Shown here: piece after piece, positions 22,455 through 31,673 of the stretch
How positions within the stretch are numbered: position 1 is the stretch's first letter
Layout: every line of letters begins with the position of its first letter
Translations under genes and position numbers: made by a program
NCBI RefSeq assembly: GCF_000374865.1
Contig: NZ_KB895471.1
Span: forward strand, 1-49,166
Source: Arthrobacter sp. 135MFCol5.1
GTDB taxonomy: Bacteria; Actinomycetota; Actinomycetes; Actinomycetales; Micrococcaceae
DNA: 49,166 bases
Direction of reading: 5' to 3'
The notes under the pieces: generated by a model
The model's database searches: none
Seen by the model: only the letters and a program-made list of their open reading frames with translations
Told to the model about the DNA's origin: nothing

Positions 22455-24113
22455 ATGCTCCCCAAAATTTTTGGACCGGCGTATGCCGCCCTTCGGCGCC
22501 GCCCCCTTCTGTGGACGGCCGCAGCCGTGGCCGTGCTCCTGGTGGCGGCGGCCATGGTGATTACCGGAAACGCACGGACGGTCGACGGACAGCACGATGG
22601 TGCGGCACCCACGGCGCCCCCAGCATCAACGGCTCCCCCGGGGCCGCAGGCGCCACCGGCTGGCCAAGCCGGCTACCGGCCTGCCTACCATCTCACCCCG
22701 GACCAGCGGTGGATGAATGATCCCCAGCGGCCCTTCTTCCTGGATGGTCTCTGGCATTACTACTACCTCTACAACGCCGACTATCCGGAGGGGAACGGGA
22801 CCGAGTGGTTCCACGCCACCAGCACCGATCTGGTGCACTGGGAGAACCGGGGCGTGGCCATCCCCAAGTTCCGCAACGGACTGGGGGACATCGAGACCGG
22901 CTCCGCCGTGGTGGACACGGAAGGCACCGCGGGCTTTGGCAAGGGGGCGGTCATCGCGGTGCTCACCCAGCAGCTCGACGGCGTGCAGCGCCAGTCCCTT
23001 TTCTACTCCACGGACCAGGGCTACAGCTTCCAAAGCTATGGACAGAACCCGGTGATGGAAAACCCCGGCGCGGAGCACTGGCGGGACCCGCGCATTGTCC
23101 GCGACGACGCCAACAACCAGTGGCTCATGCTCCTCGCTGAGGGCCACAAGATCGGGTTCTATACCTCCCCCGACCTTAAGCGGTGGACCTATGTGTCCGG
23201 GTTCGAGCAGGACGGGCTGGGAATCCTGGAGTGCCCGGACTTCTTCCAAATGGACATCGACGGCGACCCCGCCAAACGCACCTGGGTCCTGGCCGCGAGC
23301 GCCAACGGTTCCAAAGAAGGCCGCACCACCGGCCTGGCCTACTGGACCGGCGGGTTCGACGGCAAAGCCTTCACGGCGGACGGCGGCCACCAGTGGCTCG
23401 ACGGCGGGGCGGACTTCTACGCGGCCGTCACCTGGGATGATCCGCGCCAAAGCGATGGCCAGCGGAAGGCATCCCGGCACGCCATCGGCTGGATGAACAA
23501 CTGGGCCTATGCCCGGGAGTTGCCCACTGACGGTTGGTTCGGGGCGGCTTCGGTGGTCCGCGACATCCGGCTCGCGTCCGGCGCCGGCCGCCCCGCCCTG
23601 GTGCAGGCGCCCACCCCTGCGCTCCAGTCCTTGGAAGGGACGCCTGTCCAGGTGCCCGCCGGCCCGATCCGGGATGCCCGTACCCTGCCCATCCCGGACA
23701 CCGGAGCGTTCAAGGCCGACGTCGAGCTGGAAAAACCCGCCGACGGCACCGGGAAAGCCACCCTGCTCCTGCAAAGCGGTGGCACCACCTACGCCACCAT
23801 CGGCTACGACTTCGCGGCCGGCCGGGCCTTCATCACCCGGGACGGGGACGCCGCGGCCGGCGGCCAAGGGAAGGGACCCTCCGAGGGCAGTGGCGAGTAC
23901 CGCCAGGCCCGTTCGGTGGAGGCGCGCACCGCCGGCGGGACCGTGCAGCTGACCGCCTACGTGGACCGGTCCTCCGTGGAGGTTTTCGTGGACGGACAGT
24001 CCCTGACGTCCCTCATGTTCCCGCCGGCAGGCCCGAAAGAGGTCCGGTTGGCCGCTGACGTGCCCCTGACGCTGAAAGCCGGAACAGTCACGCCGCTGTC
24101 CGGTATCCGCTGA
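22455..24113 (+). CDS. Glycoside hydrolase family 32 (levanase/fructan hydrolase)
   Basis: Exported fructan- or sucrose-cleaving enzyme of 552 residues. After a basic start and one hydrophobic segment (about 16-38, signal peptide or anchor) and a Pro/Ala-rich linker (about 45-75), the five-bladed propeller holds the three GH32 signatures: WMNDPQ (nucleophile Asp89), RDP (Asp211) and EC (acid/base Glu259). The C-terminal beta-sandwich ends with DRSSVEVFVDGQ, typical of the family. The usual WMNDPNG reads WMNDPQR, a variant seen in levanase-type enzymes. No lipobox or LPXTG is seen. No sugar transporter is adjacent. It is convergent with a GH76 gene; together they suggest use of microbial or plant polysaccharides. 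Confidence 0.93.
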   Translation: MLPKIFGPAYAALRRRPLLWTAAAVAVLLVAAAMVITGNARTVDGQHDGAAPTAPPASTAPPGPQAPPAGQAGYRPAYHLTPDQRWMNDPQRPFFLDGLWHYYYLYNADYPEGNGTEWFHATSTDLVHWENRGVAIPKFRNGLGDIETGSAVVDTEGTAGFGKGAVIAVLTQQLDGVQRQSLFYSTDQGYSFQSYGQNPVMENPGAEHWRDPRIVRDDANNQWLMLLAEGHKIGFYTSPDLKRWTYVSGFEQDGLGILECPDFFQMDIDGDPAKRTWVLAASANGSKEGRTTGLAYWTGGFDGKAFTADGGHQWLDGGADFYAAVTWDDPRQSDGQRKASRHAIGWMNNWAYARELPTDGWFGAASVVRDIRLASGAGRPALVQAPTPALQSLEGTPVQVPAGPIRDARTLPIPDTGAFKADVELEKPADGTGKATLLLQSGGTTYATIGYDFAAGRAFITRDGDAAAGGQGKGPSEGSGEYRQARSVEARTAGGTVQLTAYVDRSSVEVFVDGQSLTSLMFPPAGPKEVRLAADVPLTLKAGTVTPLSGIR

Positions 24114-24147
24114 GCGCAGGCCCTGCCGGTTTCGCCGGCTGTGCCTG

Positions 24148-25449
24148 TCATACGGCCGGACCGGGCTGTTCAGTGGCCCGGCCGGCGGACATGACCGTGG
24201 CCGCTGCCTCCAGCGTCATCCAGGCCTGCAGCTGGGTGGCGAGCTCCACCGGCACTCCCGGCGGATAGGTCCGGTCCGCGGGTTGGCAGGCGTGAACGGA
24301 GAAGATGCTCCTGCCGGCCAGGGGCGCCTTTGCTTCACCGGCGCCCACCGGCCGCCGTCCGGCCCAGAACGCCTCGGCGGTGTCCAGCACCAACGCAGCG
24401 GCCGCAGCGCGGGCAGGCCCGGGTAGCCGCCGGTCCGCCGCGGCAAGCGCGAGGTACCTGCAGAGGATCCCGGTGAAGAGACCGCCGTCGCCCGTTCCTT
24501 CGCAGCGCAGCACCGTGCCGGCGTTGGCGTTGCCGCCACCTGCCGGAACGGTCAGCAGCCGCTGGACGGAGTCCACCAGTGCGGCGGCCCGGGCCAGGTT
24601 GGCGTCGCCGCCCAGTTCCAGGAGGGCGCCCAGGACCGGGCCTTGGTTGTAGGTGTACAGCGACCGTTCCACCAGCACGACCCCGGCAGGACCCAGCCGT
24701 GCACCGTCGAGGTAGAGTCCCTGATCCTGGTCGAAGAGGGTGGCGTCCAGCCAGTCCAGCAGCGTCTGTGCCATGCCGCGCCGGCCGGTGCGGGCATAGA
24801 ACAACGCCACAGGTGCCGTGGCCGGGGTGTTCTTGAAATCGCGCTTCTTGCTCCAGAACGTCCCCCCGCCCAAATCGTCGGTGCAGGCGGAGTCGAACTG
24901 CAGGGCCAGTGCGGAACGCACCCGGGCGTTGCGCCGGCGTCCGGGCCGCTGCGCTTCTTCTGCGAGCTTGTCCAGCCGCAGGCTCGCCAGGGCCAGCCAT
25001 GCCATGTCGTCGTAGTAGCTGTTCACGAGCGTCAGGGCATTGCGGAGCCTCATACCGGTGACCAGCCGTGAGGCTAGATGCCCTGCGCTGGGACGGTCCG
25101 GCCCGTTGAACCGAGCAGCCGGCGTGGCTCCGCCGGCCAGCTCTCGCAGGCCGGTGTCCACCAGGCAGTCCACGTAATGCGCCTGCCACCAGTAGTGCCA
25201 TGGGGACAGCAGACCCGCGGCAGGCCTTGCGCCGCGGAGTGCGGCGAGCCACCGCTCCCGCGGCCGGCCGGGTTCTTGCCCCGCCTCGGGGGCGTCCTTC
25301 CCGGCCGGGTGCCTGCCCTGCCACACCACGGCAGCGAGGTGCGTTCCGGGAAGGAGCAAGAGGTTCCGGCCGAACAGCCCGGTCACGGAGCGGGCCGCGT
25401 GGTCCGCACGGTCCTGCCAGGTGGCCAAGTCGGTGCTGCTGAAGGTCAT
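24148..25449 (-). CDS. Glycoside hydrolase family 76-like protein without signal peptide
   Basis: A 433-residue (alpha/alpha)6-barrel protein of the GH76 type (alpha-1,6-mannanase-like). The catalytic Asp pair lies in NSYYDDMAWLALA (Asp147, Asp148). Other family stretches are WHYWWQAHYVDCLVD and LYTYNQGPVLGALLELG. Unusually, the N-terminus (MTFSSTDLATWQDRADHAAR) has no signal peptide, whereas most bacterial GH76 enzymes are exported. I start at the ATG at 25449 (GGTGGA upstream); a GTG at 25458 is an alternative. It is divergent from the SDR/acyl-CoA dehydrogenase operon and convergent with the GH32 gene. Confidence 0.88.
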   Translation of the reverse strand: MTFSSTDLATWQDRADHAARSVTGLFGRNLLLLPGTHLAAVVWQGRHPAGKDAPEAGQEPGRPRERWLAALRGARPAAGLLSPWHYWWQAHYVDCLVDTGLRELAGGATPAARFNGPDRPSAGHLASRLVTGMRLRNALTLVNSYYDDMAWLALASLRLDKLAEEAQRPGRRRNARVRSALALQFDSACTDDLGGGTFWSKKRDFKNTPATAPVALFYARTGRRGMAQTLLDWLDATLFDQDQGLYLDGARLGPAGVVLVERSLYTYNQGPVLGALLELGGDANLARAAALVDSVQRLLTVPAGGGNANAGTVLRCEGTGDGGLFTGILCRYLALAAADRRLPGPARAAAAALVLDTAEAFWAGRRPVGAGEAKAPLAGRSIFSVHACQPADRTYPPGVPVELATQLQAWMTLEAAATVMSAGRATEQPGPAV

Positions 25450-25516
25450 GCCGTCCACCCTAGCGGCGGTGCCGGGTCCTCGGCTCCGCGGGGGTGAGTG
25501 CGGCGGCGCCGTATTT

Positions 25517-25536
25517 CAGTTAACATTCATTAACTG
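25517..25536. promoter_or_regulatory. Perfect inverted repeat CAGTTAA-N6-TTAACTG
   Basis: A 20-bp dyad (arms 25517-25523 and 25530-25536) in an AT-rich island between the divergent GH76 gene and the SDR-acyl-CoA dehydrogenase operon, 50 bp before the SDR start. The form fits a TetR-type operator of the kind that controls acyl-CoA degradation genes. No regulator gene is adjacent, so the binder would be encoded elsewhere. Confidence 0.6.
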
Positions 25537-25585
25537 TTGCCCGAGGCCGCGCCGCGGCCGGAGGCACGCGCATCAAGGAGGATGT

Positions 25586-26380
25586 ATGGACATCAAAGGC
25601 AGCGTCGCCCTGGTCACAGGCGGGGCCTCCGGGCTGGGAGCGGCCACCGCACGCAGGTTGTTCGACGACGGCGCCTCGGTGGTGCTCCTGGACCTCGCCT
25701 CCTCGGGCGGCCAGGCGGTGGCGGACGACCTCAACGGCCGCACCCAAGCCGGGCAGTCCGCCGTCTTCGCCGCGGCGGACGTGACCAGCGAAGCCGAGGT
25801 GCGGGCCGCCGTCGCAACAGCCGCCGGGCTGGGCCCGCTGCGGATCGTGGTGAACTGCGCAGGAATTGCCACTCCCGGCAAGGTGCTGGGCCGTGCTGGC
25901 GTCCTGCCGCTGGAAGCGTTCAGCCGCGTTGTCCAGGTCAACCTGGTCGGCACCTTCAACGTGCTGCGGCTGGCGGCCGAGGCCATGGCGGCCACCGAAC
26001 CCGTCGCCACCCGGTTGGGCGGCCCGGAGCGCGGCGTCATCATCAACACGGCATCCGTGGCCGCTTTCGACGGGCAGATCGGCCAGCCCGCCTACTCAGC
26101 CTCCAAGGGGGCCGTGGCCGCCATGACGCTACCCATCGCCCGGGAACTGGCACGCTCGCTGATCCGGGTGGTCACCATCGCCCCGGGCATCTTCGAAACG
26201 CCCATGATGGCAGGCCTGCCGCAGGAGGCCCAGGACTCGCTGGGCGCCCAGGTACCGCACCCGTCCCGGCTGGGGAAGCCGGCGGAGTACGCCAACCTGG
26301 TGGCGCACATCGCCGATAACGCCATGCTGAACGGGGAGACCATCCGCTTGGACGGCGCCATCCGGATGGGGCCGCGATGA
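25586..26380 (+). CDS. Short-chain dehydrogenase, 3-hydroxyacyl-CoA dehydrogenase type II-like
   Basis: NAD-dependent oxidoreductase of 264 residues, with TGGASGLG at 11-18 and catalytic Ser157, Tyr170 and Lys174 (YSASK). The conserved NTASVAAFDGQIGQPAYSAS and APGIFETPMM stretches match the HSD10-like group that oxidises 3-hydroxyacyl-CoA in beta-oxidation and branched-chain amino acid breakdown. The start follows AAGGAGGATGT. Its stop overlaps the start of the acyl-CoA dehydrogenase gene (ATGA), so the two are translated together, and they act in the same pathway. Regulation is probably through the upstream CAGTTAA dyad. Confidence 0.93.
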   Translation: MDIKGSVALVTGGASGLGAATARRLFDDGASVVLLDLASSGGQAVADDLNGRTQAGQSAVFAAADVTSEAEVRAAVATAAGLGPLRIVVNCAGIATPGKVLGRAGVLPLEAFSRVVQVNLVGTFNVLRLAAEAMAATEPVATRLGGPERGVIINTASVAAFDGQIGQPAYSASKGAVAAMTLPIARELARSLIRVVTIAPGIFETPMMAGLPQEAQDSLGAQVPHPSRLGKPAEYANLVAHIADNAMLNGETIRLDGAIRMGPR

Positions 26381-27585
26381 GTTCCCCGGACATTCCGGAC
26401 CTGCCGGCGGCGGACTTCTTCGCCGTCGAATCCATGCTGGGACAGGCCGAGCGCAACAAGCTGGCGGAGCTGCGGGACTTCCTTGCCGCCGACGTGGCAC
26501 CCTACGCCGGCGACTGGTGGAACAAAGCCGAGTTCCCTGCCCACATCCTGCCCAAGCTGGCCGCCCTGGAACTGAGCACGCCGGCGCACCGGGGCTACAG
26601 CAACCTGTTCGCCGGGCTGGTCATCGCGGAGATGACCCGCGTGGACACCTCCCTGGCCACGTTCTTCCTGGTCCACCACGACCTCTTCGTCGAATCCCTG
26701 CACGCCTTCGGCTCGCCGGACCAGAAACGGCGGCTGCTGGCCGACGCCTCGAACCTGCGGATCACCGGCGCCTTCGCCCTCACCGAACCCCTGCACGGCT
26801 CCGACGTCGCCGGCGGCATGGAGACACGTGCCCGGCGGATTTCCTCCGGCACCGGAGAAGCGGACGACGCCGGCGACACGTGGGTGCTCAACGGCGCCAA
26901 ACGTTGGATCGGCAACGGGACGTTCTGCGACTACATGCTGGTCTGGGCGCGCGACGAAGCCGACGGTTCCGTCCGGGGCTTCATCGTGGACGCCGGCCTG
27001 CCTGGCGTCAGCCGGAGCAGGATCGAGAACAAGATCGCGCTGCGGACCGTCCAGAACGCGGACATCGTCTTCAGCGACGTGCGGGTGCCGGAGGCGGACC
27101 GCTTCAGCGGCATCAGCAGCTTCGAGGACACCAAGGAGCTGCTGCGCAGTTCGCGGATCATGGTGGCCTGGCAGACGGTGGGCCAGCAGCTGGCGGCGTT
27201 CGACGTCGCCCGGCAGTACGCCGTGGAGCGTCAGCAGTTCGGCCGGCCGCTGGCGCACTTCCAGCTGATCCAGCAACAGCTGGTGACCATGCTGGGCAAC
27301 ACCGTAGCCAGCATGGGAATGATGGCTGGGATCGCCAGGCTCCAGGACCAGGGCGCCGCTGGCATGCCGCAGGTGGCCCTGGCCAAGTCGTACCTCAGCG
27401 CCCGGATGCGCGAAACCGTGGCGCTGGGCCGGTCCATCCTTGGCGGCAACGGCATTGTCACCGACTACCGGATGGCCAAGATCTTCGCCGACGCCGAGGC
27501 CATCTACACCTACGAGGGCTCGTTCGAGGTCAACACCCTGATCGTGGGCCGGGCCATCACAGGGGTGTCAGCGTTCGGGGGTTGA
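26377..27585 (+). CDS. Acyl-CoA dehydrogenase (glutaryl-CoA dehydrogenase-like)
   Basis: FAD-dependent acyl-CoA dehydrogenase of 402 residues. The family stretch FALTEPLHGSDVAG is present, the C-terminal ILGGNGIVTDYRMAKIFADA is typical, and the catalytic base is Glu380 in YTYEGSFEVN. The YEG position and overall pattern resemble glutaryl-CoA dehydrogenase and plant-type short-chain ACX4-like enzymes rather than medium-chain enzymes; the exact acyl substrate is not decided. It follows the SDR gene with a 4-bp overlap. The stop is only 15 bp from the convergent DUF1684 gene, leaving no room for a separate terminator. Confidence 0.94.
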   Translation: MSSPDIPDLPAADFFAVESMLGQAERNKLAELRDFLAADVAPYAGDWWNKAEFPAHILPKLAALELSTPAHRGYSNLFAGLVIAEMTRVDTSLATFFLVHHDLFVESLHAFGSPDQKRRLLADASNLRITGAFALTEPLHGSDVAGGMETRARRISSGTGEADDAGDTWVLNGAKRWIGNGTFCDYMLVWARDEADGSVRGFIVDAGLPGVSRSRIENKIALRTVQNADIVFSDVRVPEADRFSGISSFEDTKELLRSSRIMVAWQTVGQQLAAFDVARQYAVERQQFGRPLAHFQLIQQQLVTMLGNTVASMGMMAGIARLQDQGAAGMPQVALAKSYLSARMRETVALGRSILGGNGIVTDYRMAKIFADAEAIYTYEGSFEVNTLIVGRAITGVSAFGG

Positions 27586-27600
27586 ACCTGTCGAAACCGG

Positions 27601-28425
27601 TCACGCGCCCGGGTACGGCTGCATCTCTCCTGCCTCCACGCGGATGTCCAGGCTGTTGTTCTTCACGGGCATGGGGCAGGTGCCGTAGGGGGTGAAGGCG
27701 CTGGGGTAGTTGATGGCACGGTTGAAGTCCAGGACCACGGAGCCGTCCGGGCGGGGCCGGGGCAGCGAAAGCTTCCGCCAGTCGTCCGTGGTGTCGCCGT
27801 TCGTTTCGTCGTGGAAGGTGACGGTCAGCGCGCCCAGTTTCTCCTCCTCGGCCTGCAGCCGGAACTCGTGGCTGCTGCCGGGGAGGCCAAAGACCACCTC
27901 ACCCACGCTGCGGTGCACACCGTCCACCAGCGGGTTGGCGGTTCCGATCGGTACGTCCACCGGCTCAGGGTAGGGCACGAACCGGCCGGTGACTTCCCAG
28001 TCCGGGTTGTACGGGTAGGTGGGGACGCCGTCGAACTCGGTGAACACCGGCGAGGCCGAATCCCGGGTGCGGATCGCGTATTTCCCGCCGCGCATCGCCA
28101 GTTCCACCACCACCTGGTTGCCGTCCGGGCCGCCGAACCGGACCCACATCAGCGACTCTTCGTCCGCGAGGACAGCGGACACGGTGCCGTCCACCTTTCC
28201 GCCCGTCTCCACCAGCGTGAGCCCGTCCGCCGGGACCGCGGTGAGTACCGCCGTCGTGCCGTCCACGGACCAGAGGCCCGGGGCGAGGTCGACGCCGGCA
28301 GGTGAGTCCTCGAGCCACTGGAAAGAGGTCAGGGTGAGCCAGCCGTGCGGGGCTGCCAGCGCCTTGTCCCGGTTGGTGCGGAAGCGCTGCCAACGCTCGA
28401 ACTTGGCTGCGGCGGTGGTGGACAT
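27601..28425 (-). CDS. DUF1684 family protein
   Basis: A 274-residue soluble protein of the DUF1684 family, whose function is unknown. The N-terminal FRTNRDKALAAPHGWLTLTS and the C-terminal LDFNRAINYPSAFTPYGTCP are the conserved family blocks; a Cys lies in the second. The start at 28425 follows a GGAACC-like site. It is convergent with the acyl-CoA dehydrogenase gene and divergent from ppc, with a 191-bp shared region in which I find no convincing operator. Confidence 0.88.
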   Translation of the reverse strand: MSTTAAAKFERWQRFRTNRDKALAAPHGWLTLTSFQWLEDSPAGVDLAPGLWSVDGTTAVLTAVPADGLTLVETGGKVDGTVSAVLADEESLMWVRFGGPDGNQVVVELAMRGGKYAIRTRDSASPVFTEFDGVPTYPYNPDWEVTGRFVPYPEPVDVPIGTANPLVDGVHRSVGEVVFGLPGSSHEFRLQAEEEKLGALTVTFHDETNGDTTDDWRKLSLPRPRPDGSVVLDFNRAINYPSAFTPYGTCPMPVKNNSLDIRVEAGEMQPYPGA

Positions 28426-28616
28426 GGTTCCTTCCGGTTGCGTGTGCCCACGCTACAACCACGGGTATTTCCTGTTCATTCCGCCGGTGGCGACATCTTT
28501 TGAGACAGATTCCACTGTGGCGCCGGACCGGGGGTAGCATCTTTAGCTAGTAACGTGGCTCACAGTATCCAGCGCAGTGTACGAGCCAAGTCCGAAACCC
28601 TCGAAAGATAGCTTCC

Positions 28617-31424
28617 ATGGCTCACACTGCAGCACATCCCGAAACAGACCTGGCCTCCGAACTGAGGGCAGACGTCCGCCGTGTTTCCACCCTCCTCGGC
28701 GAATCCCTGGTCCGCCAGCATGGCCCCGAACTCCTGGACCTCGTGGAACAGGTCCGGCTGCTGACCAAGGAATCCAAGGAAGCGGCGCGCGGCGGCGCGG
28801 ACGCCACCGGCCCCTGGAGCGCGCACGACGTCGTCGCCCAGGTCCGCGAACTGCTCGGCTCCCTGCCGATTGAGCAGGCAACCGACCTGGTGCGCGCCTT
28901 CGCGTTCTACTTCCACCTGGCCAACGCCGCCGAGCAGGTCCATCGGGTCCGCGGCCTGCGAAACCGGGCGGAAAAGGACGGCTGGCTGGCCAAGACCGTG
29001 GCGGACATCGCCGAGCAGGCGGGCCCGGACGTCCTCCAGGAAGTGGTCAACGGCCTGGACGTCCGCCCAATCTTCACCGCACACCCCACCGAAGCGTCCC
29101 GCCGCTCGGTCCTGGACAAGATCCGCAAGATCTCCGACGTCCTGTCCCACTCCACGGCCGAGGGGTCAACGGCGCGGCGGAGGCAGGACCGGCAGTTGGC
29201 CGAGATCATCGACCAGATGTGGCAGACCGACGAACTGCGCCAGGTCCGGCCCACGCCCGTGGATGAGGCCCGGAACGCCATCTACTACCTGGGCGGCATC
29301 CTCACCGACGCCATGCCGCAGATGTTGTCCGAACTCGCCGACCTCCTGGGTGAGCACGGTGTCAGCCTGGCCGCCAAGGACGCACCCATCCGGTTCGGTT
29401 CCTGGATCGGCGGTGACCGCGACGGCAACCCGAACGTCACCGCGGCCGTGACCCGGGAAATCCTCCAGATCCAAAACCAGAGCGCCATCCGCATCAGCAT
29501 CGGCATGATCGATGAGCTGATCTCCGTGCTCTCCAACTCCACGGCCCTTGCCGGTGCCGACCGCGCGCTGCTCGAATCAATCGAAACGGACCTGAAGAAC
29601 CTGCCGGGCCTGGACAAGCGGGTCCTGGAACTGAATGCGCAGGAGCCCTACCGGCTGAAGCTCACCTGCATCAAGGCCAAGCTCATCAACACGGGCAAGC
29701 GGGTGGGAGTCAATTCGAACCACGAGCACGGGCGCGACTACAACGCCACCGATGAACTCATGGCCGACCTGCAGCTGCTCGAACTCTCGCTCCGCAACCA
29801 CTCGGCAGCCCTGGCCGCAGACGGTTCGCTGGCACGGGTGCGCCGCGCCATCGCCTCGTTCGGGCTGCACCTGGCCACGCTGGACATCCGCGAACACGCC
29901 GACCACCACCACGACGCCGTCGGGCAGTTGATGGACCGGATTGGTGGCCCCGGGCTGCGCTACGCGGAGCTGAGCCGCGAGGAACGCTTCGAGGTTCTGG
30001 GCTCCGAACTGGCGTCCCGCCGCCCGCTCTCCGGCCACCCGATCAAGCTCGACGGCGCCGCCGACGGCACCTACGACGTCTTCCGGGAGATCCGGCGGGC
30101 CCTGCGCATGTACGGGCCGGACGTCATCGAAACCTACATCATCTCCATGACCCGCGGCGCAGACGACGTCCTCGCCGCTGCCGTCCTGGCCCGCGAAGCC
30201 GGCCTGGTGAACCTGTTCGGCGACAAGCCTTACGCCAAGCTTGGCTTCGCCCCGCTGCTGGAAACGGTGGAGGAGCTGCGGGCCTCGGCCGAGATTGTCG
30301 ACCAGCTGCTGTCCGATCCCTCCTACCGGGAACTGGTGCGGCTGCGCGGGGATGTCCAGGAAGTGATGCTGGGCTACTCGGACTCGAACAAGGAATCCGG
30401 CGTCATGACCAGCCAGTGGGAGATCCACAAGACCCAGCGCAAGCTGCGCGATATCGCGGCCAAGCACGGCGTCCGCGTCCGCCTGTTCCACGGCCGCGGC
30501 GGTTCCGTGGGCCGTGGCGGCGGACCCACGTATGACGCCATCCTGGCCCAGCCCAACGGTGTCCTGGAAGGCGAAATCAAGTTCACGGAACAGGGTGAGG
30601 TCATCTCGGACAAGTACTCCCTGCCCGAACTGGCCCGGGAGAACCTGGAACTCTCACTCGCTGCGGTGCTGCAGGGTTCGGCCCTGCACCGCACCCCCCG
30701 GACCTCCGAGGACCAGCGGGAGCGATACGGACACGTCATGGAATCCATCTCGGATGCCGCCTTCGACCGCTACCGCAAGCTGATCGACCACCCGGACCTG
30801 CCTGCCTACTTCATGGCGTCCACGCCGGTGGAACAGCTCGGGTCGCTCAACATCGGCTCCCGGCCGTCCAAGCGTCCGGATTCGGGCGCGGGCCTCGGCG
30901 GCCTGCGCGCCATTCCATGGGTGTTCGGCTGGACGCAGTCGCGGCAGATCGTGCCGGGCTGGTTCGGCGTGGGGTCGGGGTTGAAGGCTGCCCGGGAAGC
31001 CGGTCACTCCGCCCAGCTGGTGGAGATGATGGACCACTGGAACTTCTTCCGGTCCGTGCTGTCCAACGTGGAGATGACCCTGGCCAAGACGGACATGGAC
31101 ATCGCCGGCTACTACGTGGCCACCCTGGTCCCGGAAGAACTGCACCACCTGTTCCGCACCATCCGGGAGGAATACGAACTCACAGTGGTCGAGGTCCGCA
31201 AGCTCACCGGCGAGGACATCCTCCTGGACGCCCAGCCCACGCTGAAGCGTTCCCTGGAGATCCGCGACCAGTACCTGGATCCCATCAGCTACCTTCAGGT
31301 CGAACTGATGCGCCGTATCCGGACCGAGGCGGAAATCAGCGAGGCCGAGATCGACGAGCGCCTCCAGCGGGCCATGCTTATCACCGTGAATGGAGTTGCC
31401 GCAGGCCTGCGCAACACCGGCTAG
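28617..31424 (+). CDS. ppc: Phosphoenolpyruvate carboxylase
   Basis: Carboxylates PEP to oxaloacetate, refilling the TCA cycle. The 935-residue length is standard. Seen motifs: TAHPTEA at 154-160 (catalytic His156), GGDRDGNP at 265-272, the catalytic loop FHGRGGSVGRGGGP around His625, and the C-terminus ending RNTG. The ATG at 28617 lacks a strong ribosome-binding site but the next in-frame starts lie within conserved sequence. A weak TAGCAT box lies at 28535-28540. The gene stands alone; downstream lies the longest 32-bp repeat array of the window. With aceA/aceB and poxB it makes this window rich in acetate/pyruvate/C4 node enzymes. Confidence 0.98.
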   Translation: MAHTAAHPETDLASELRADVRRVSTLLGESLVRQHGPELLDLVEQVRLLTKESKEAARGGADATGPWSAHDVVAQVRELLGSLPIEQATDLVRAFAFYFHLANAAEQVHRVRGLRNRAEKDGWLAKTVADIAEQAGPDVLQEVVNGLDVRPIFTAHPTEASRRSVLDKIRKISDVLSHSTAEGSTARRRQDRQLAEIIDQMWQTDELRQVRPTPVDEARNAIYYLGGILTDAMPQMLSELADLLGEHGVSLAAKDAPIRFGSWIGGDRDGNPNVTAAVTREILQIQNQSAIRISIGMIDELISVLSNSTALAGADRALLESIETDLKNLPGLDKRVLELNAQEPYRLKLTCIKAKLINTGKRVGVNSNHEHGRDYNATDELMADLQLLELSLRNHSAALAADGSLARVRRAIASFGLHLATLDIREHADHHHDAVGQLMDRIGGPGLRYAELSREERFEVLGSELASRRPLSGHPIKLDGAADGTYDVFREIRRALRMYGPDVIETYIISMTRGADDVLAAAVLAREAGLVNLFGDKPYAKLGFAPLLETVEELRASAEIVDQLLSDPSYRELVRLRGDVQEVMLGYSDSNKESGVMTSQWEIHKTQRKLRDIAAKHGVRVRLFHGRGGSVGRGGGPTYDAILAQPNGVLEGEIKFTEQGEVISDKYSLPELARENLELSLAAVLQGSALHRTPRTSEDQRERYGHVMESISDAAFDRYRKLIDHPDLPAYFMASTPVEQLGSLNIGSRPSKRPDSGAGLGGLRAIPWVFGWTQSRQIVPGWFGVGSGLKAAREAGHSAQLVEMMDHWNFFRSVLSNVEMTLAKTDMDIAGYYVATLVPEELHHLFRTIREEYELTVVEVRKLTGEDILLDAQPTLKRSLEIRDQYLDPISYLQVELMRRIRTEAEISEAEIDERLQRAMLITVNGVAAGLRNTG

Positions 31425-31430
31425 GAACCC

Positions 31431-31660
31431 CCGCTCACTTCCGGCGGCTTTTCTTCCGACGCGGGCTCACTTATTGCCGTTGGCATCCCAACGCGCGCTC
31501 ACGTTTTGCGGTTCCAACCCAAACCCCCGCTCACTTTTTACCATTCCAACCCAAACCCCCGCTCACTCTCTTGAAGAGAGTGAGCGGGGGTTGGGTTTTT
31601 GGCGGCAGGATGTGAGCGGGGGTTGGGGTTTTGGGGACAGGATGTGAGCGGGGGTTTGGA
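31431..31660. repeat. 32-bp periodic head-to-head repeat array (family 1, locus B)
   Basis: Five copies in complement orientation (CCGCTCAC or variant at 31431, 31463, 31495, 31527, 31559) are followed by three direct copies (GTGAGCGG at 31580, 31612, 31644). Every neighbouring pair within a half is exactly 32 bp apart. In each 32-bp unit about 16 bases are conserved (core GTGAGCGGG-N-GTT) and about 16 vary between copies. The centre folds as a CTCTCTTGAAGAGAG-type hairpin. It fills the gap between ppc and a small gene, whose ribosome-binding site begins right after the last unit. Confidence 0.93.
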
Positions 31661-31673
31661 TAGGGTGGAGGGC

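Noticed and set aside
26092..27276. 394-codon ORF on the minus strand opposite the acyl-CoA dehydrogenase
   Set aside because: Shadow frame with no domain; the plus-strand protein shows clear acyl-CoA dehydrogenase motifs over the same bases.
31431..31660. CRISPR array (regular 32-bp units with conserved and variable parts)
   Set aside because: The conserved part is only about 16 bp, the orientation flips in the middle, the filler is low-complexity and similar between some copies, and no cas genes are present.
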